DNA of 64,000 nucleotides from QHWF01 sp036848175 (GTDB taxonomy: Bacteria; Acidobacteriota; Vicinamibacteria; Vicinamibacterales; CAVVIG01): assembly GCA_036848175.1 (NCBI GenBank), contig DAIUKO010000004.1, positions 1-64,000 of the forward strand, given 5' to 3'. The stretch's first letter is position 1, and every line of letters starts with the position of its first letter. Below the pieces are notes generated by a model, which was given only the letters and a program-made list of their open reading frames with translations, made no database searches and was not told the origin of the DNA. Of this stretch, positions 26,426 through 34,787 are shown piece by piece. Position numbers and translations under genes: made by a program.

Positions 26426-28492
26426 ATGGCATTCCTGACACCGCTGTTCCTCGTCGGCCTCGGCGCGCTGGTGATTCCGGTGTTGATCCATCTGATTCAG
26501 CGCGAGCGGAAGCGGGTCGTCGAATTCCCGTCGCTGATGTTCGTGCGGCGGATCCCGTACCAGTCGGTGCGGCGGCGGCGGATCCGGCACTGGGCGCTGT
26601 TGATGCTGCGCGCCGCCGCGATGGCGCTGATCGTGCTGGCGTTCGCCCGGCCGTTCTTCCGCCGCGATGCGGCGGTCATCGCCGCGACCGGCGGCGCCCG
26701 CGAAGTGGTCATCCTGCTCGATCAGTCCGCCAGCATGGGCTACGGCGATCACTGGCAGAAAGCCCGGGCCGCGGCGCACTCCGTCGTCAGCGGTTTGAGC
26801 CGCGAGGACAAGGCGACGCTGGTGCTCTTCTCGCGCAACGCCGAGGAGAACATGCGCGCCACCTCCGATCGCACGCGTCTCGACGCCGCGATCAACGCCG
26901 CGAAAGTGGGATCCGGCTCGACGCGATATGGTCCGGCGCTGAAGCTGGCCGAAAGCATCCTCAGCCGATCGCCGGTCAAGCGGCGCGAAGCGGTCCTGAT
27001 CAGCGACTTTCAGAAGTCCGGCTGGAGCGGGTCCGAGGACGCGAAGTTTCCGGAAGGGATGGCGCTGACGACGACATCGGTCGCGTCCGCAGGCGTCGTC
27101 AACCTGTCGGTGCCCTCGGTCTCGTTCGGCCGCGCGGCGTTCTCGGGGCAGGAACGGGTGACGGTCACGGCGGGACTGAGTAATAAAGGTGACGAGCCGC
27201 TCAAGGACGTCCCCGTCGTCTTGACGGTCGACGGCCACGATCTCGAGACGGCGCGCGCCGCGGTCGCGCCGCACGCGTCGTCGTCGGTCGCGTTCGCGCC
27301 GTTCACGCTGGTCGGCCCGAACGTCCGTGGATCGATCCACGCGGGGTCCGATCCGCTGCCGGCCGACAACGCGTTTTACTTCGTCCTGTCGCCGAGCGAA
27401 CCGGTGTCGATCGTCATCGTCGACGGCCTGGATCGATCGGACGCGAGCCTGTTTCTGAACAAGGCGCTGGCGATTGGATCGACGCCGGCGTTTCAGATCG
27501 AGGTCACGTCCGCGAGCCGCGTGTCGCCGGCGACGTTCGACAAACGATCGGTCGTCGTCTTGAACGACACGCCGTACCCGCCCGGCTCGGGCGGCGCGCT
27601 GAAGCGGTTCGTCGAGCGCGGCGGCGGCGTGCTCGTGGTCGCCGGCGATCGGACGACGCTGCCGAGCGGGACGACGAACGAAGCCGATCTCTTCCCCGGC
27701 CGTCTCGGCGCCGCCGTCGATCGCACCTCGGGACGCAGCGCCTCGCTCGGGTTCCTCGACTACAGCCATCCCGTGTTCGAGGTCTTCAAGGCGCCGCGCA
27801 GCGGCGACTTCTCCGCCGCCCACATGTTCCGGTATCGCGCGCTCGAACCGGGAGCGAACGATCGCGTCCTCGCCCGCTTCGACGACGGCGCCGTCGCGGC
27901 GGTCGAACGGAAAGCGGGCCTCGGCCGCGTGGTCGTCTGGACGTCGACGCTCGACGATACGGCGAGCGACATCGCGGTCAAGCCGGTCTTCCTCCCGCTC
28001 GTGCATCAACTCGTGCGTTACCTCGCCCACTACGAAGCGGCCGCGTCATGGTTCACGGTCGGCCAGGTGCTCGATCTCACCGCACGCGCCCGAACTCGCA
28101 CCGCTCGCATCGTCGTCTCGCCGTCCGGCGAGCGAACGACGCAGGCAGGCATGGGCGAAGGAACGGAAGGGCTGCTCGAGTTGAACGATCAGGGCGTGTA
28201 CGAGATTCGCGGTACCGGTGCGAGCGGCGGACGTCCCGAAGCGATCGCCGTCAACCTGGATCCAGTCGAGTCCGACCTGGCTCCGTTGGATCCGAGCACG
28301 ATCGTAGCGTCCGTTACCGGACACGCGTCGTCCGTGGACGTGCAGCAGCAGCCAGCGACGCCGGAAATGACGCGCGAAGACGCCGAGCGGCGGCAGAGCC
28401 TGTGGTGGTATCTGCTCCTGACAGGCGTCGGGCTGCTGGCCGTCGAGACCGTCATCGCGAATCGCCTGTCGCGTAAAGAGAAATTCTTGTAG
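26426..28492 (+). CDS. BatA-like vWA membrane protein
   Basis: 688-residue protein with the BatA N-terminal region: helix LTPLFLVGLGALVIPVLIHL, then a basic loop, then helix MLRAAAMALIVLAFARPFF. A vWA domain follows with MIDAS motif DQSAS (VVILLDQSASMGYGD), VLISDFQ and later TRYGPALKLA. The remainder includes Ig-like regions and a GATase-like segment (SVVVLNDTPYPPGSGGALK, GGGVLVVAGDR). A final helix (LLLTGVGLLAVETVIANRL) anchors the C-terminus. Its stop codon TAG is part of the palindromic element at 28489. Known BatA proteins are linked to aerotolerance and envelope stress; here the link is inference. Confidence 0.9.
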   Translation: MAFLTPLFLVGLGALVIPVLIHLIQRERKRVVEFPSLMFVRRIPYQSVRRRRIRHWALLMLRAAAMALIVLAFARPFFRRDAAVIAATGGAREVVILLDQSASMGYGDHWQKARAAAHSVVSGLSREDKATLVLFSRNAEENMRATSDRTRLDAAINAAKVGSGSTRYGPALKLAESILSRSPVKRREAVLISDFQKSGWSGSEDAKFPEGMALTTTSVASAGVVNLSVPSVSFGRAAFSGQERVTVTAGLSNKGDEPLKDVPVVLTVDGHDLETARAAVAPHASSSVAFAPFTLVGPNVRGSIHAGSDPLPADNAFYFVLSPSEPVSIVIVDGLDRSDASLFLNKALAIGSTPAFQIEVTSASRVSPATFDKRSVVVLNDTPYPPGSGGALKRFVERGGGVLVVAGDRTTLPSGTTNEADLFPGRLGAAVDRTSGRSASLGFLDYSHPVFEVFKAPRSGDFSAAHMFRYRALEPGANDRVLARFDDGAVAAVERKAGLGRVVVWTSTLDDTASDIAVKPVFLPLVHQLVRYLAHYEAAASWFTVGQVLDLTARARTRTARIVVSPSGERTTQAGMGEGTEGLLELNDQGVYEIRGTGASGGRPEAIAVNLDPVESDLAPLDPSTIVASVTGHASSVDVQQQPATPEMTREDAERRQSLWWYLLLTGVGLLAVETVIANRLSRKEKFL

Positions 28493-28572
28493 GGCGACCT
28501 TTTCGGGTCGCCGGGTGCTACTCTGGTGAAACATCGATCCGCGTCGGCGGCCCTGAAAAGGGCCCGCCCTAC
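28489..28572. repeat. GTAGGGCG-type palindromic element
   Basis: Ends GTAGGGCG and CGCCCTAC are exact inverses, with internal hairpins CGACC..GGTCG and GGCCCT..AGGGCC. The element starts with the last bases of the BatA-like gene, so the gene's stop codon lies inside it. Confidence 0.7.
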
Positions 28573-28615
28573 GAACGAGGCGATTCGATCTCGCATCGGA
28601 CTCTAAGGAGCGCGC

Positions 28616-31600
28616 ATGGATCCTCGCACACAGCTCGTTGACGTCATCCGCAACGTCCGCAATCGCTGGCGTCTGAGGCTTGCGCTGCGAGGCGCGGTCG
28701 TCGTCGTCGCCGGGACGATCCTCGCGCTGCTGCTCTCCGCGTCAGGTCTCGAGTCCTTCCGCTTCAGTGCCGGCGCGATCATCACCTTCCGCATCCTGTC
28801 GGTCGCCATCTTCGTCGGGCTGCTCTTCTACGGCCTCGTGTGGCCGCTGCGGCGCCGCGTCACCGATGCGCAGGTCGCGATGTATCTCGAGGAGTGCGAT
28901 CCGACGCTCGAAGCCGCGATCATCAGCGCGGTCGAAGCGACCACCAACGGCGGATCGCCCGATCACTCGCCGCGTCTCGTCGAAAAACTGGTCGAGCAGG
29001 CGATCGAGCAGTGCCGCGCGGTCGAGCACGGCAGCACCGTCGATCGCACGGCCACCAAGCGTCATTCGATTTCGCTCGCCGCCATCGCCGCGGTCACGGC
29101 GCTGATCATCGCGCTCGGTCCGGCATATCTTCGTCAGGGCCTCTCGGCGCTGCTCATCATCTCGCGCAGCGCGGAAGCGTCGAGTCCGTACAGCATCGAA
29201 GTGACACCGGGCAGCGGGAAGGTCCCGCGTGGCGCAGATCAGGCGATCCGCGCCAAGCTGGTCGGCTTCAGCGCCAAAGACGCGGCCGTGCTGATGCGCA
29301 CGTCGGCAGCCGCGCCCTTCGAGCGCGTGCCACTGGTGCCCGCCGCCGGCAACGATCCGAGCACGTTCGAAGGCATGCTGTTCCATCTCGACAAGCAGAC
29401 GGACTATTACGTCGAGTCGAACGGCGTCGTCTCGAAGACGTTCACGCTGGCGGTCGTCGACCTGCCGACGGTCAAGCAGCTCGATCTCGAGTACGTGTTC
29501 CCGTCGTACACGGGGTTGCCTCCCCGGAAAGTCGACGACGGCGGCGATGTCGCCGCGATCAAAGGCACTGAAGTGCGGCTGCGCATCACGCCGACGATGG
29601 CGGCGCCGTCGGGCCGCATTCTCCTGAACGACGGCGCCTCGGCGCCGCTGACGACGCAAAGCGACGGGTCGCTGACCGGCAGCTTCCGGATCGATCGACA
29701 GGGCTTCTATCGCATCGAGCTGACCGGACCGCACGCCGAAAAGGTCGATGCGTCGCCGCAATACACCATCGACGTCATCGACGACCAGGCGCCGGCCGTG
29801 CACTTCACCAAGCCTGGCCGCGACACCCAGGCGACGCCGGTCGAAGAGTTGTTCCTCGAGGCGCGCGCCGACGACGACTACGGCGTCAAGTCGCTGCAGC
29901 TGTTCTACTCGGTGAACGGCGGGAACGGGAAGACGATCAATCTCTTCGGCGGCGGCAAGCCGCTCAACGAGGTCAGCGCCGGACACACGATCTATCTCGA
30001 AGAGCTCGGGCTGAAGCCGGGCGACTTCGTTTCGTACTACGCGAAGGCGACCGACACCGATACGGTGCAGGGACCGAAGACGTCGACGAGCGACATCTAC
30101 TTCGTGCAGATTCGGCCGTTCCGCAAAGACTACAAGCAGGCGCAGTCACAGGCGATGGGCGGCGGCGGTGGCGGCGGCGGTCAGCAGGCGGTTGGCGAGC
30201 TGTCGCGGCAGCAGCGGGAGATCGTCGCCGCGACGTTCAACATCGTCCGCGACAAGGCCAAGACCAAGCCGGACAAGTTCCGCGAGAACGTCGTCTTCAT
30301 CAACCTCGCGCAGGCCAAGCTCCGCGAGCAGGTGGACGATCTCGTCGGCAAGCTGAAGGCGCGGCTCGGCGCCGTCGATCCGTCGTTCAACAAGCTCGCC
30401 GAAGTGCTGCCGAAGGCCTCCGAAGAGATGAAGCTCGCGGAGAACGACCTGAAGGCGGTGAAGCCTGACAACGCGCTGTCGCCGGAACAGCGGGCGTTGA
30501 AGCTGCTGCAGGAGGCCGAACAGCAGTACGAGCTGCAGGTATCGATGCAGAACGGCGGCGGCGGTGGCGGCGGCGGCGGCAACCAATACGCCGAGGATCT
30601 CGCCGATCTGTTCGAGCTCGAGCTCGACAAGCTGGCGAATCAGTACGAGATGCAGCAGCGCGCGATGCAGCAGAGCGGCGACAACCAGATCGATCAGCTC
30701 GTCGAGAAGCTGAAAGAGCTCGCGCGCCGGCAGCAGCAGGAGATGGAGCGTCAGCGGCGGCTGGCGCAGGCCGGCCAGAGCGGCGGCGCGAACAGCGGCG
30801 CCAACCAGCGCGCGCTCGCCGACGAGCTCGAGAAAGCGGCGCGGCAGCTCGAACAGCTCCGCCGCGACGAGCAGCGCCAGGATCTGAACGACGCGATGCG
30901 GCGCATGCAGGACGCGGCCGACGCGATGCGGCGCGCCGCGGCGAACGGATCGAGCGACGGCGGCGCGCAGGCGCAGCAGGCGCTCGATCGCCTGCGCGAG
31001 GCGCAGCAGAAGCTCGAGAGAAACCAGGGCGGCCGCGGCGAGCGCGACATTCAGCGCGCGCTGCGTCAAGCCGAGGAGCTCGCCAAGGAACAGAAGGAAG
31101 TGGCGTCCGACGTGAACAGCCTCGATCAGGCCGGCGACGGACGGCAGGCCAGGGCGCAGCAGCTCTCGCAGCGCAAGGACGCGATGGACGCGAAGGTCGC
31201 CGACCTGCAGCAGCAGCTCGAGAAGCTCGCCAACGAGACGCGCCGGGACGAAAAGGACGCGTCGCGCCGCCTCGACGAAGCCGCCGGCAGCATCCGCGAC
31301 AAGAAGATCCGCGAGATGATTCGCTACTCGAAGGCGACGCTGCAGGGACAGGGATCGCAGTACGCGCGCGGCATGGAGGAAACGATCGGCACCAACCTCG
31401 ACGCGCTGCAGAAAAAGATCGGTGAAGCCGCTTCGGCGATGGGCAAAGCGAGCAAGCAGGACGCGATGGAGCGCGCTGCCGACAAGGCGCGCGATCTCAC
31501 GCGCGGTCTGGAGTCGATCGATCAGCGGATGCGCGAGCGCTCGCAGAACGGCCGCAACCAGAACGGACAGCAGAACAACCAGAACGGACAGCAAAGCAAT

Positions 31601-32182
31601 CAGAACGGACAGCAAAGCGGCCAGAACGGGCAGCAAGGCTCCCAGAACGGACAGTCCTCGAGCCAGAACGGTCAGCAAGGCTCGCAGGACGGTCAGAACG
31701 CCAGCGGCGCGAACAACGGCGGCCGCGCCAACGACGGCTACACGAATGGTTCGCCGAACCGCGGCGGCGCGTGGGGCGGCGACGCGCGCAACTGGGGCGG
31801 CTACTACGGCGGCTATTGGAATCCCGACGACATCCGGCAGTGGCGGCGAGAGTATCGCGAGTGGGCCAACGACGCCGACGCGCTGCGCCGTCAGCTGCAG
31901 GCGACTGGCGTGAGTCCGCGCGAGTTGGAGGACATCATTCGCGATCTTCAGAGGTTCGACAACGATCGCCTCTACGCCGACCCTCGCGGTCTCGAGCAAT
32001 TGCAGGCCGCGGCGCTCGAGAAGCTCAAGAAGTTCGAGTTCAGCCTGCGTCGCAAGGTCGAGAACGGCAACGATTCGCTCTCGCTCTCAGGATCGGATCA
32101 AGTTCCGGAAGGCTTCCGCCAGGCCATCGAGGAGTACTACCGATCGCTTTCGAGGAAGTCGACGCCGGCTCCCCCGCGCTGA
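28616..32182 (+). CDS. DUF4175 family protein with coiled coil and NGQQ repeats
   Basis: 1188-residue membrane protein, last gene of the MoxR operon. Three N-terminal helices are seen (about 24-45, 55-80 and 145-165). Ig-like beta domains with VLMRTSAAAPFERVPLVP and YVFPSYTGLPPRKVDDG reach to about 500. Then come a Gly-rich hinge and a long Gln/Glu/Arg coiled coil (about 520-960) broken by Gly runs. A low-complexity tail of about 50 residues (about 980-1030) repeats QNGQQ, then NWGGYYGGYWNPDDIRQWRR and a final alpha-helical segment. A ribosome site AAGGAGCG precedes the ATG at 28616. The coiled coil suggests a scaffold or stalk across the periplasm; no enzyme motif is seen. Confidence 0.85.
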   Translation: MDPRTQLVDVIRNVRNRWRLRLALRGAVVVVAGTILALLLSASGLESFRFSAGAIITFRILSVAIFVGLLFYGLVWPLRRRVTDAQVAMYLEECDPTLEAAIISAVEATTNGGSPDHSPRLVEKLVEQAIEQCRAVEHGSTVDRTATKRHSISLAAIAAVTALIIALGPAYLRQGLSALLIISRSAEASSPYSIEVTPGSGKVPRGADQAIRAKLVGFSAKDAAVLMRTSAAAPFERVPLVPAAGNDPSTFEGMLFHLDKQTDYYVESNGVVSKTFTLAVVDLPTVKQLDLEYVFPSYTGLPPRKVDDGGDVAAIKGTEVRLRITPTMAAPSGRILLNDGASAPLTTQSDGSLTGSFRIDRQGFYRIELTGPHAEKVDASPQYTIDVIDDQAPAVHFTKPGRDTQATPVEELFLEARADDDYGVKSLQLFYSVNGGNGKTINLFGGGKPLNEVSAGHTIYLEELGLKPGDFVSYYAKATDTDTVQGPKTSTSDIYFVQIRPFRKDYKQAQSQAMGGGGGGGGQQAVGELSRQQREIVAATFNIVRDKAKTKPDKFRENVVFINLAQAKLREQVDDLVGKLKARLGAVDPSFNKLAEVLPKASEEMKLAENDLKAVKPDNALSPEQRALKLLQEAEQQYELQVSMQNGGGGGGGGGNQYAEDLADLFELELDKLANQYEMQQRAMQQSGDNQIDQLVEKLKELARRQQQEMERQRRLAQAGQSGGANSGANQRALADELEKAARQLEQLRRDEQRQDLNDAMRRMQDAADAMRRAAANGSSDGGAQAQQALDRLREAQQKLERNQGGRGERDIQRALRQAEELAKEQKEVASDVNSLDQAGDGRQARAQQLSQRKDAMDAKVADLQQQLEKLANETRRDEKDASRRLDEAAGSIRDKKIREMIRYSKATLQGQGSQYARGMEETIGTNLDALQKKIGEAASAMGKASKQDAMERAADKARDLTRGLESIDQRMRERSQNGRNQNGQQNNQNGQQSNQNGQQSGQNGQQGSQNGQSSSQNGQQGSQDGQNASGANNGGRANDGYTNGSPNRGGAWGGDARNWGGYYGGYWNPDDIRQWRREYREWANDADALRRQLQATGVSPRELEDIIRDLQRFDNDRLYADPRGLEQLQAAALEKLKKFEFSLRRKVENGNDSLSLSGSDQVPEGFRQAIEEYYRSLSRKSTPAPPR

Positions 32183-32197
32183 TTCTCATGCTGAAGG

Positions 32198-32222
32198 CCC
32201 GCGCTGCGACAAGCAGCGCGGG
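32198..32222 (+). terminator. Hairpin terminator after the MoxR operon
   Basis: CCCGCGCTGC and its exact complement form a 10-bp stem with a 5-nt loop, 15 bases after the DUF4175 stop. No U-tract follows, but the position at the operon end supports termination. Confidence 0.6.
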
Positions 32223-32483
32223 TCCTCTCGGTCCCTATCCCACCGCCCTCGTTTCGACGGTCCAGCTAGACACGGCCATGGCGGACGTGGTGTCCCGTCA
32301 GTCGTGAGCCCGACATTAGAATTACGATTCTGTTCGAAGGGTTCACAGAACTACCCACATCGTCGGTGTCCATAGAATTCTTCGTTGTCAGCACTTGCCA
32401 TCTCAGGTGGCATACGTGCAGAATGATTTTCCGCCCCGATTTTTAGCTCAGCTCGTCCATCGTCGGCGATCGGATGGAGGTTC
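32223..32483. other. Intergenic region upstream of the two-component genes
   Basis: About 260 bases without a supportable gene. It includes less GC-rich stretches (around 32305-32345 and 32370-32440) that probably hold the promoter of the kinase gene, and a small inverted repeat TGCCA-N7-TGGCA near 32397-32413 that could be an operator. No sigma-54-spaced element was found. Confidence 0.4.
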
Positions 32484-33926
32484 GTGACCGGCTTTTCGCG
32501 CGCGCTTCGGAACCCACTAGAACGAGTGTCAGCCAACGTGTCTTCCCAGGTCGAGCCCGGACCCGGCAGATTTGGCGGCCGGGACAACGCCATCTGGCTG
32601 ATGGTGTTCCTGTTTGGCTGGGCGATCGCCATCGCGCTCGTGGCGCGCGGTGGCGCCGCCACGTTCGTCGGATTGCTGGTCGTCGCGGCCCTTTCGGCCG
32701 CACGCATTGGCACCTTACTCGAAGAACAACGGCACCTTCGCGCTGAGACGGCGGCCGTGGCCGCCATGATCGAAGGGATTGGGCCGGCCGGCACGGTCCG
32801 CGAGGCCGTCCAGACGGCGTTTCGCGAACTGCTGTCCCTCTTCGATGCGCGCGCGATTCTGCTCGTCGCGCACGATCGCGTCGGCGGCCACATTCACACC
32901 TGGCAGGCTCGATCCGACATGCCTGTTGCGCAGCACAGCGAGCTGTCGCTCGGCCATCAGCCGACGTACCTGTTTCCAGCGCCGACCGACGCGTGGTACG
33001 GCGTCGCGAGCGCACACGGCGGAGCGCGGCGCCTGACGACGAAAACACTGCGGCGCGATGAGACGCGCGCGCGCCACGAAGCGATCGACGTACCCGAAGC
33101 GTTCCTGGCGGCGCACGCGTTTCAGTCGGTCCTCGCAGTCTCGACGTCGTTCGGCGGGCAATGGGACGATCGCCTGTTCGTCTTCGACGCGAAAGCGGGA
33201 TCGCGGCCGCTGCGGCTGCTTCGCGCGATCGCGATGCGCATCGGACCGGCCATCCACACGCTCGATCTGCTCGGCCAGCTCGGGTCGCGTGTCGGCGCCG
33301 CGGCGCGAGCGCGCGTGGCGCGCGAGCTGCACGACGGTGTGATCCAGTCGCTGATCGGGCTGGAGATGGAAGTCGAAGTCTGGCGCCGAAGCGCCGCCGG
33401 CGAAGATCCGCCGGCCGGCGATCGGCTGGCGCGCATTCAGCAGGTCCTGCGCGGCGAGATCCTGGATCTCCGCGATCTGATGCAGCAGCTGAAGCCGCCG
33501 GCGATCGACTCGGCGCAGATCCTCGAGTACCTCGCGGATCTCGTCGGCCGCTTTCAGCAGCAGACCGGCATCGCGGCGCACTTCGCGTCTGAGATCGACG
33601 AGCTCGATTTGTCGCCGCGGGTCTGCGGCGAGATCGCGCGCATCGTCCAGGAGGCGCTGGTCAACGTTCGCAAACACAGCGGCGCCCGCACGGTGCTGGT
33701 CCGGGTGAGCGCGCCGGCGGGCTACTGGAAGTTCGAGATCGACGACGACGGCCGTGGATTCGGCTTCGCCGGGCGTCTCTCACATACGGATTTGGAGATC
33801 GGGCGGAAGGGCCCGGTCATCATCAAGGAACGGGTTCGATCGATCGGCGGGACCCTTGCAGTAGAGTCGGCGCCCGGTCAGGGCGCACGCGTCGAAATCT
33901 GGTTAGCCCGGATTGCCCATGGATAA
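32484..33926 (+). CDS. Sensor histidine kinase, NarL/DegS type with GAF-like domain
   Basis: 480-residue membrane kinase. A two-helix anchor (IWLMVFLFGWAIAIALVA, then FVGLLVVAALSAAR; about 36-75) has almost no periplasmic loop. It is followed by a cytosolic GAF-like region (about 95-260) and a HisKA_3 dimerisation domain with phosphoacceptor His283 in ARELHDGVIQSLIGLE. The HATPase domain has N-box IVQEALVNVRKHSGA and G-box EIDDDGRGFGF. GTG 32484 is used. The missing periplasmic sensor means the signal is cytosolic or membrane-borne. The response regulator ATG overlaps its 3' end by eight bases. Confidence 0.92.
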   Translation: MTGFSRALRNPLERVSANVSSQVEPGPGRFGGRDNAIWLMVFLFGWAIAIALVARGGAATFVGLLVVAALSAARIGTLLEEQRHLRAETAAVAAMIEGIGPAGTVREAVQTAFRELLSLFDARAILLVAHDRVGGHIHTWQARSDMPVAQHSELSLGHQPTYLFPAPTDAWYGVASAHGGARRLTTKTLRRDETRARHEAIDVPEAFLAAHAFQSVLAVSTSFGGQWDDRLFVFDAKAGSRPLRLLRAIAMRIGPAIHTLDLLGQLGSRVGAAARARVARELHDGVIQSLIGLEMEVEVWRRSAAGEDPPAGDRLARIQQVLRGEILDLRDLMQQLKPPAIDSAQILEYLADLVGRFQQQTGIAAHFASEIDELDLSPRVCGEIARIVQEALVNVRKHSGARTVLVRVSAPAGYWKFEIDDDGRGFGFAGRLSHTDLEIGRKGPVIIKERVRSIGGTLAVESAPGQGARVEIWLARIAHG

Positions 33927-34569
33927 GCCGATTCAGGTCGTAATCGCCGACGATCACCCGATTTTGCTGGAAGGGCTGCGCAAGCTGCTCGAGGCCGAGA
34001 GCGACATCCTCGTCGTCGGCCAGGCCTTCAACGGCCACGAGGCGCTCGAAGTCACGCGCCGCACCGAGCCCAGTATCCTGTTGCTGGATCTCGCGATGCC
34101 GGGCTTGCCGGGTCTGGAGGTGCTGCGCGCGCTGAGCGGCTGCTCGCTGCCGACGCGGACCATCCTGCTCACGGCGAGCATCGATCGCGACGACATCGTC
34201 AAGGCGCTGCAGCTCGGCGCACGCGGCCTGGTCCTGAAGGAATCGGCGTCGCAGCTGCTGATGAAGGCGATGCGCATGGTCATGGCCGGCGAGTACTGGA
34301 TCGGCCGCGACAGCGTCTCCGGCCTCGTCGAAACCCTGCGGACGCAGATGTTCAGTCCGGTCGAACCGAAATTCGGCCTGACGCCGCGCGAGCTGGAGAT
34401 CGTGTCCTCGGTCACGGCCGGATACAGCAACCGCGAAATCGCGCAGCGCTTCTCACTCAGTCAGGAAACCGTGAAACACCACCTGACGAAGATCTTCAGC
34501 AAGCTCGGTGTCACCAATCGTCTCGAGCTCGCGCTCTTCGCGATCAGCCAGCACCTGGTTGAACGATAG
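33919..34569 (+). CDS. NarL/FixJ family response regulator
   Basis: 216-residue transcription regulator. The receiver domain (1-120) has DDH at 11-13, phosphoacceptor Asp57 in LLLDLAMPGLPGLE, TAS at the Thr switch and a Lys in VLKES. The LuxR-type HTH (about 150-210) reads LTPRELEIVSSVTAGYSNRE, then IAQRFSLSQETVKHHLTKIF. ATG 33919 is preferred over a TTG two codons earlier. Its partner is the kinase encoded just upstream, and the giant surface-protein gene begins 220 bases downstream on the same strand, making it a candidate target (inference). Confidence 0.95.
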   Translation: MDKPIQVVIADDHPILLEGLRKLLEAESDILVVGQAFNGHEALEVTRRTEPSILLLDLAMPGLPGLEVLRALSGCSLPTRTILLTASIDRDDIVKALQLGARGLVLKESASQLLMKAMRMVMAGEYWIGRDSVSGLVETLRTQMFSPVEPKFGLTPRELEIVSSVTAGYSNREIAQRFSLSQETVKHHLTKIFSKLGVTNRLELALFAISQHLVER

Positions 34570-34695
34570 CAGCGCTGGCGGGTGACCTTTAGTCACCTCT
34601 CCGGAAGACTTCTACCAGCTCATTCGTTCCGAGTCGTACACCTCAAAGGTTATTAACTGACAGGCACGCGGGTGTTATCACGCGTGTATCCGAGT

Positions 34696-34711
34696 CGGCC
34701 AGCTATTTGCT
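34696..34711 (+). promoter_or_regulatory. Candidate sigma-54 promoter of the giant surface-protein gene
   Basis: CGGCCAGCTATTTGCT keeps the -24 GG and -12 TTGC at correct spacing (one mismatch at the first T, plus two in the CAC part). It lies 77 bases upstream of the ATG at 34788. Confidence 0.45.
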
Positions 34712-34787
34712 GGACCAAGGTCGTACTCGTGCTCGTAAGTCGGTAGCCGGACTCCTACTCGTAACTCCCACTCCTCTGAGGGCTCGA

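Noticed and set aside
30146..31999. 617-codon minus-strand open frame inside the DUF4175 gene
   Set aside because: Leu/Val/Arg-rich mirror of the Gln/Glu-rich coiled coil; no start context and no domain.
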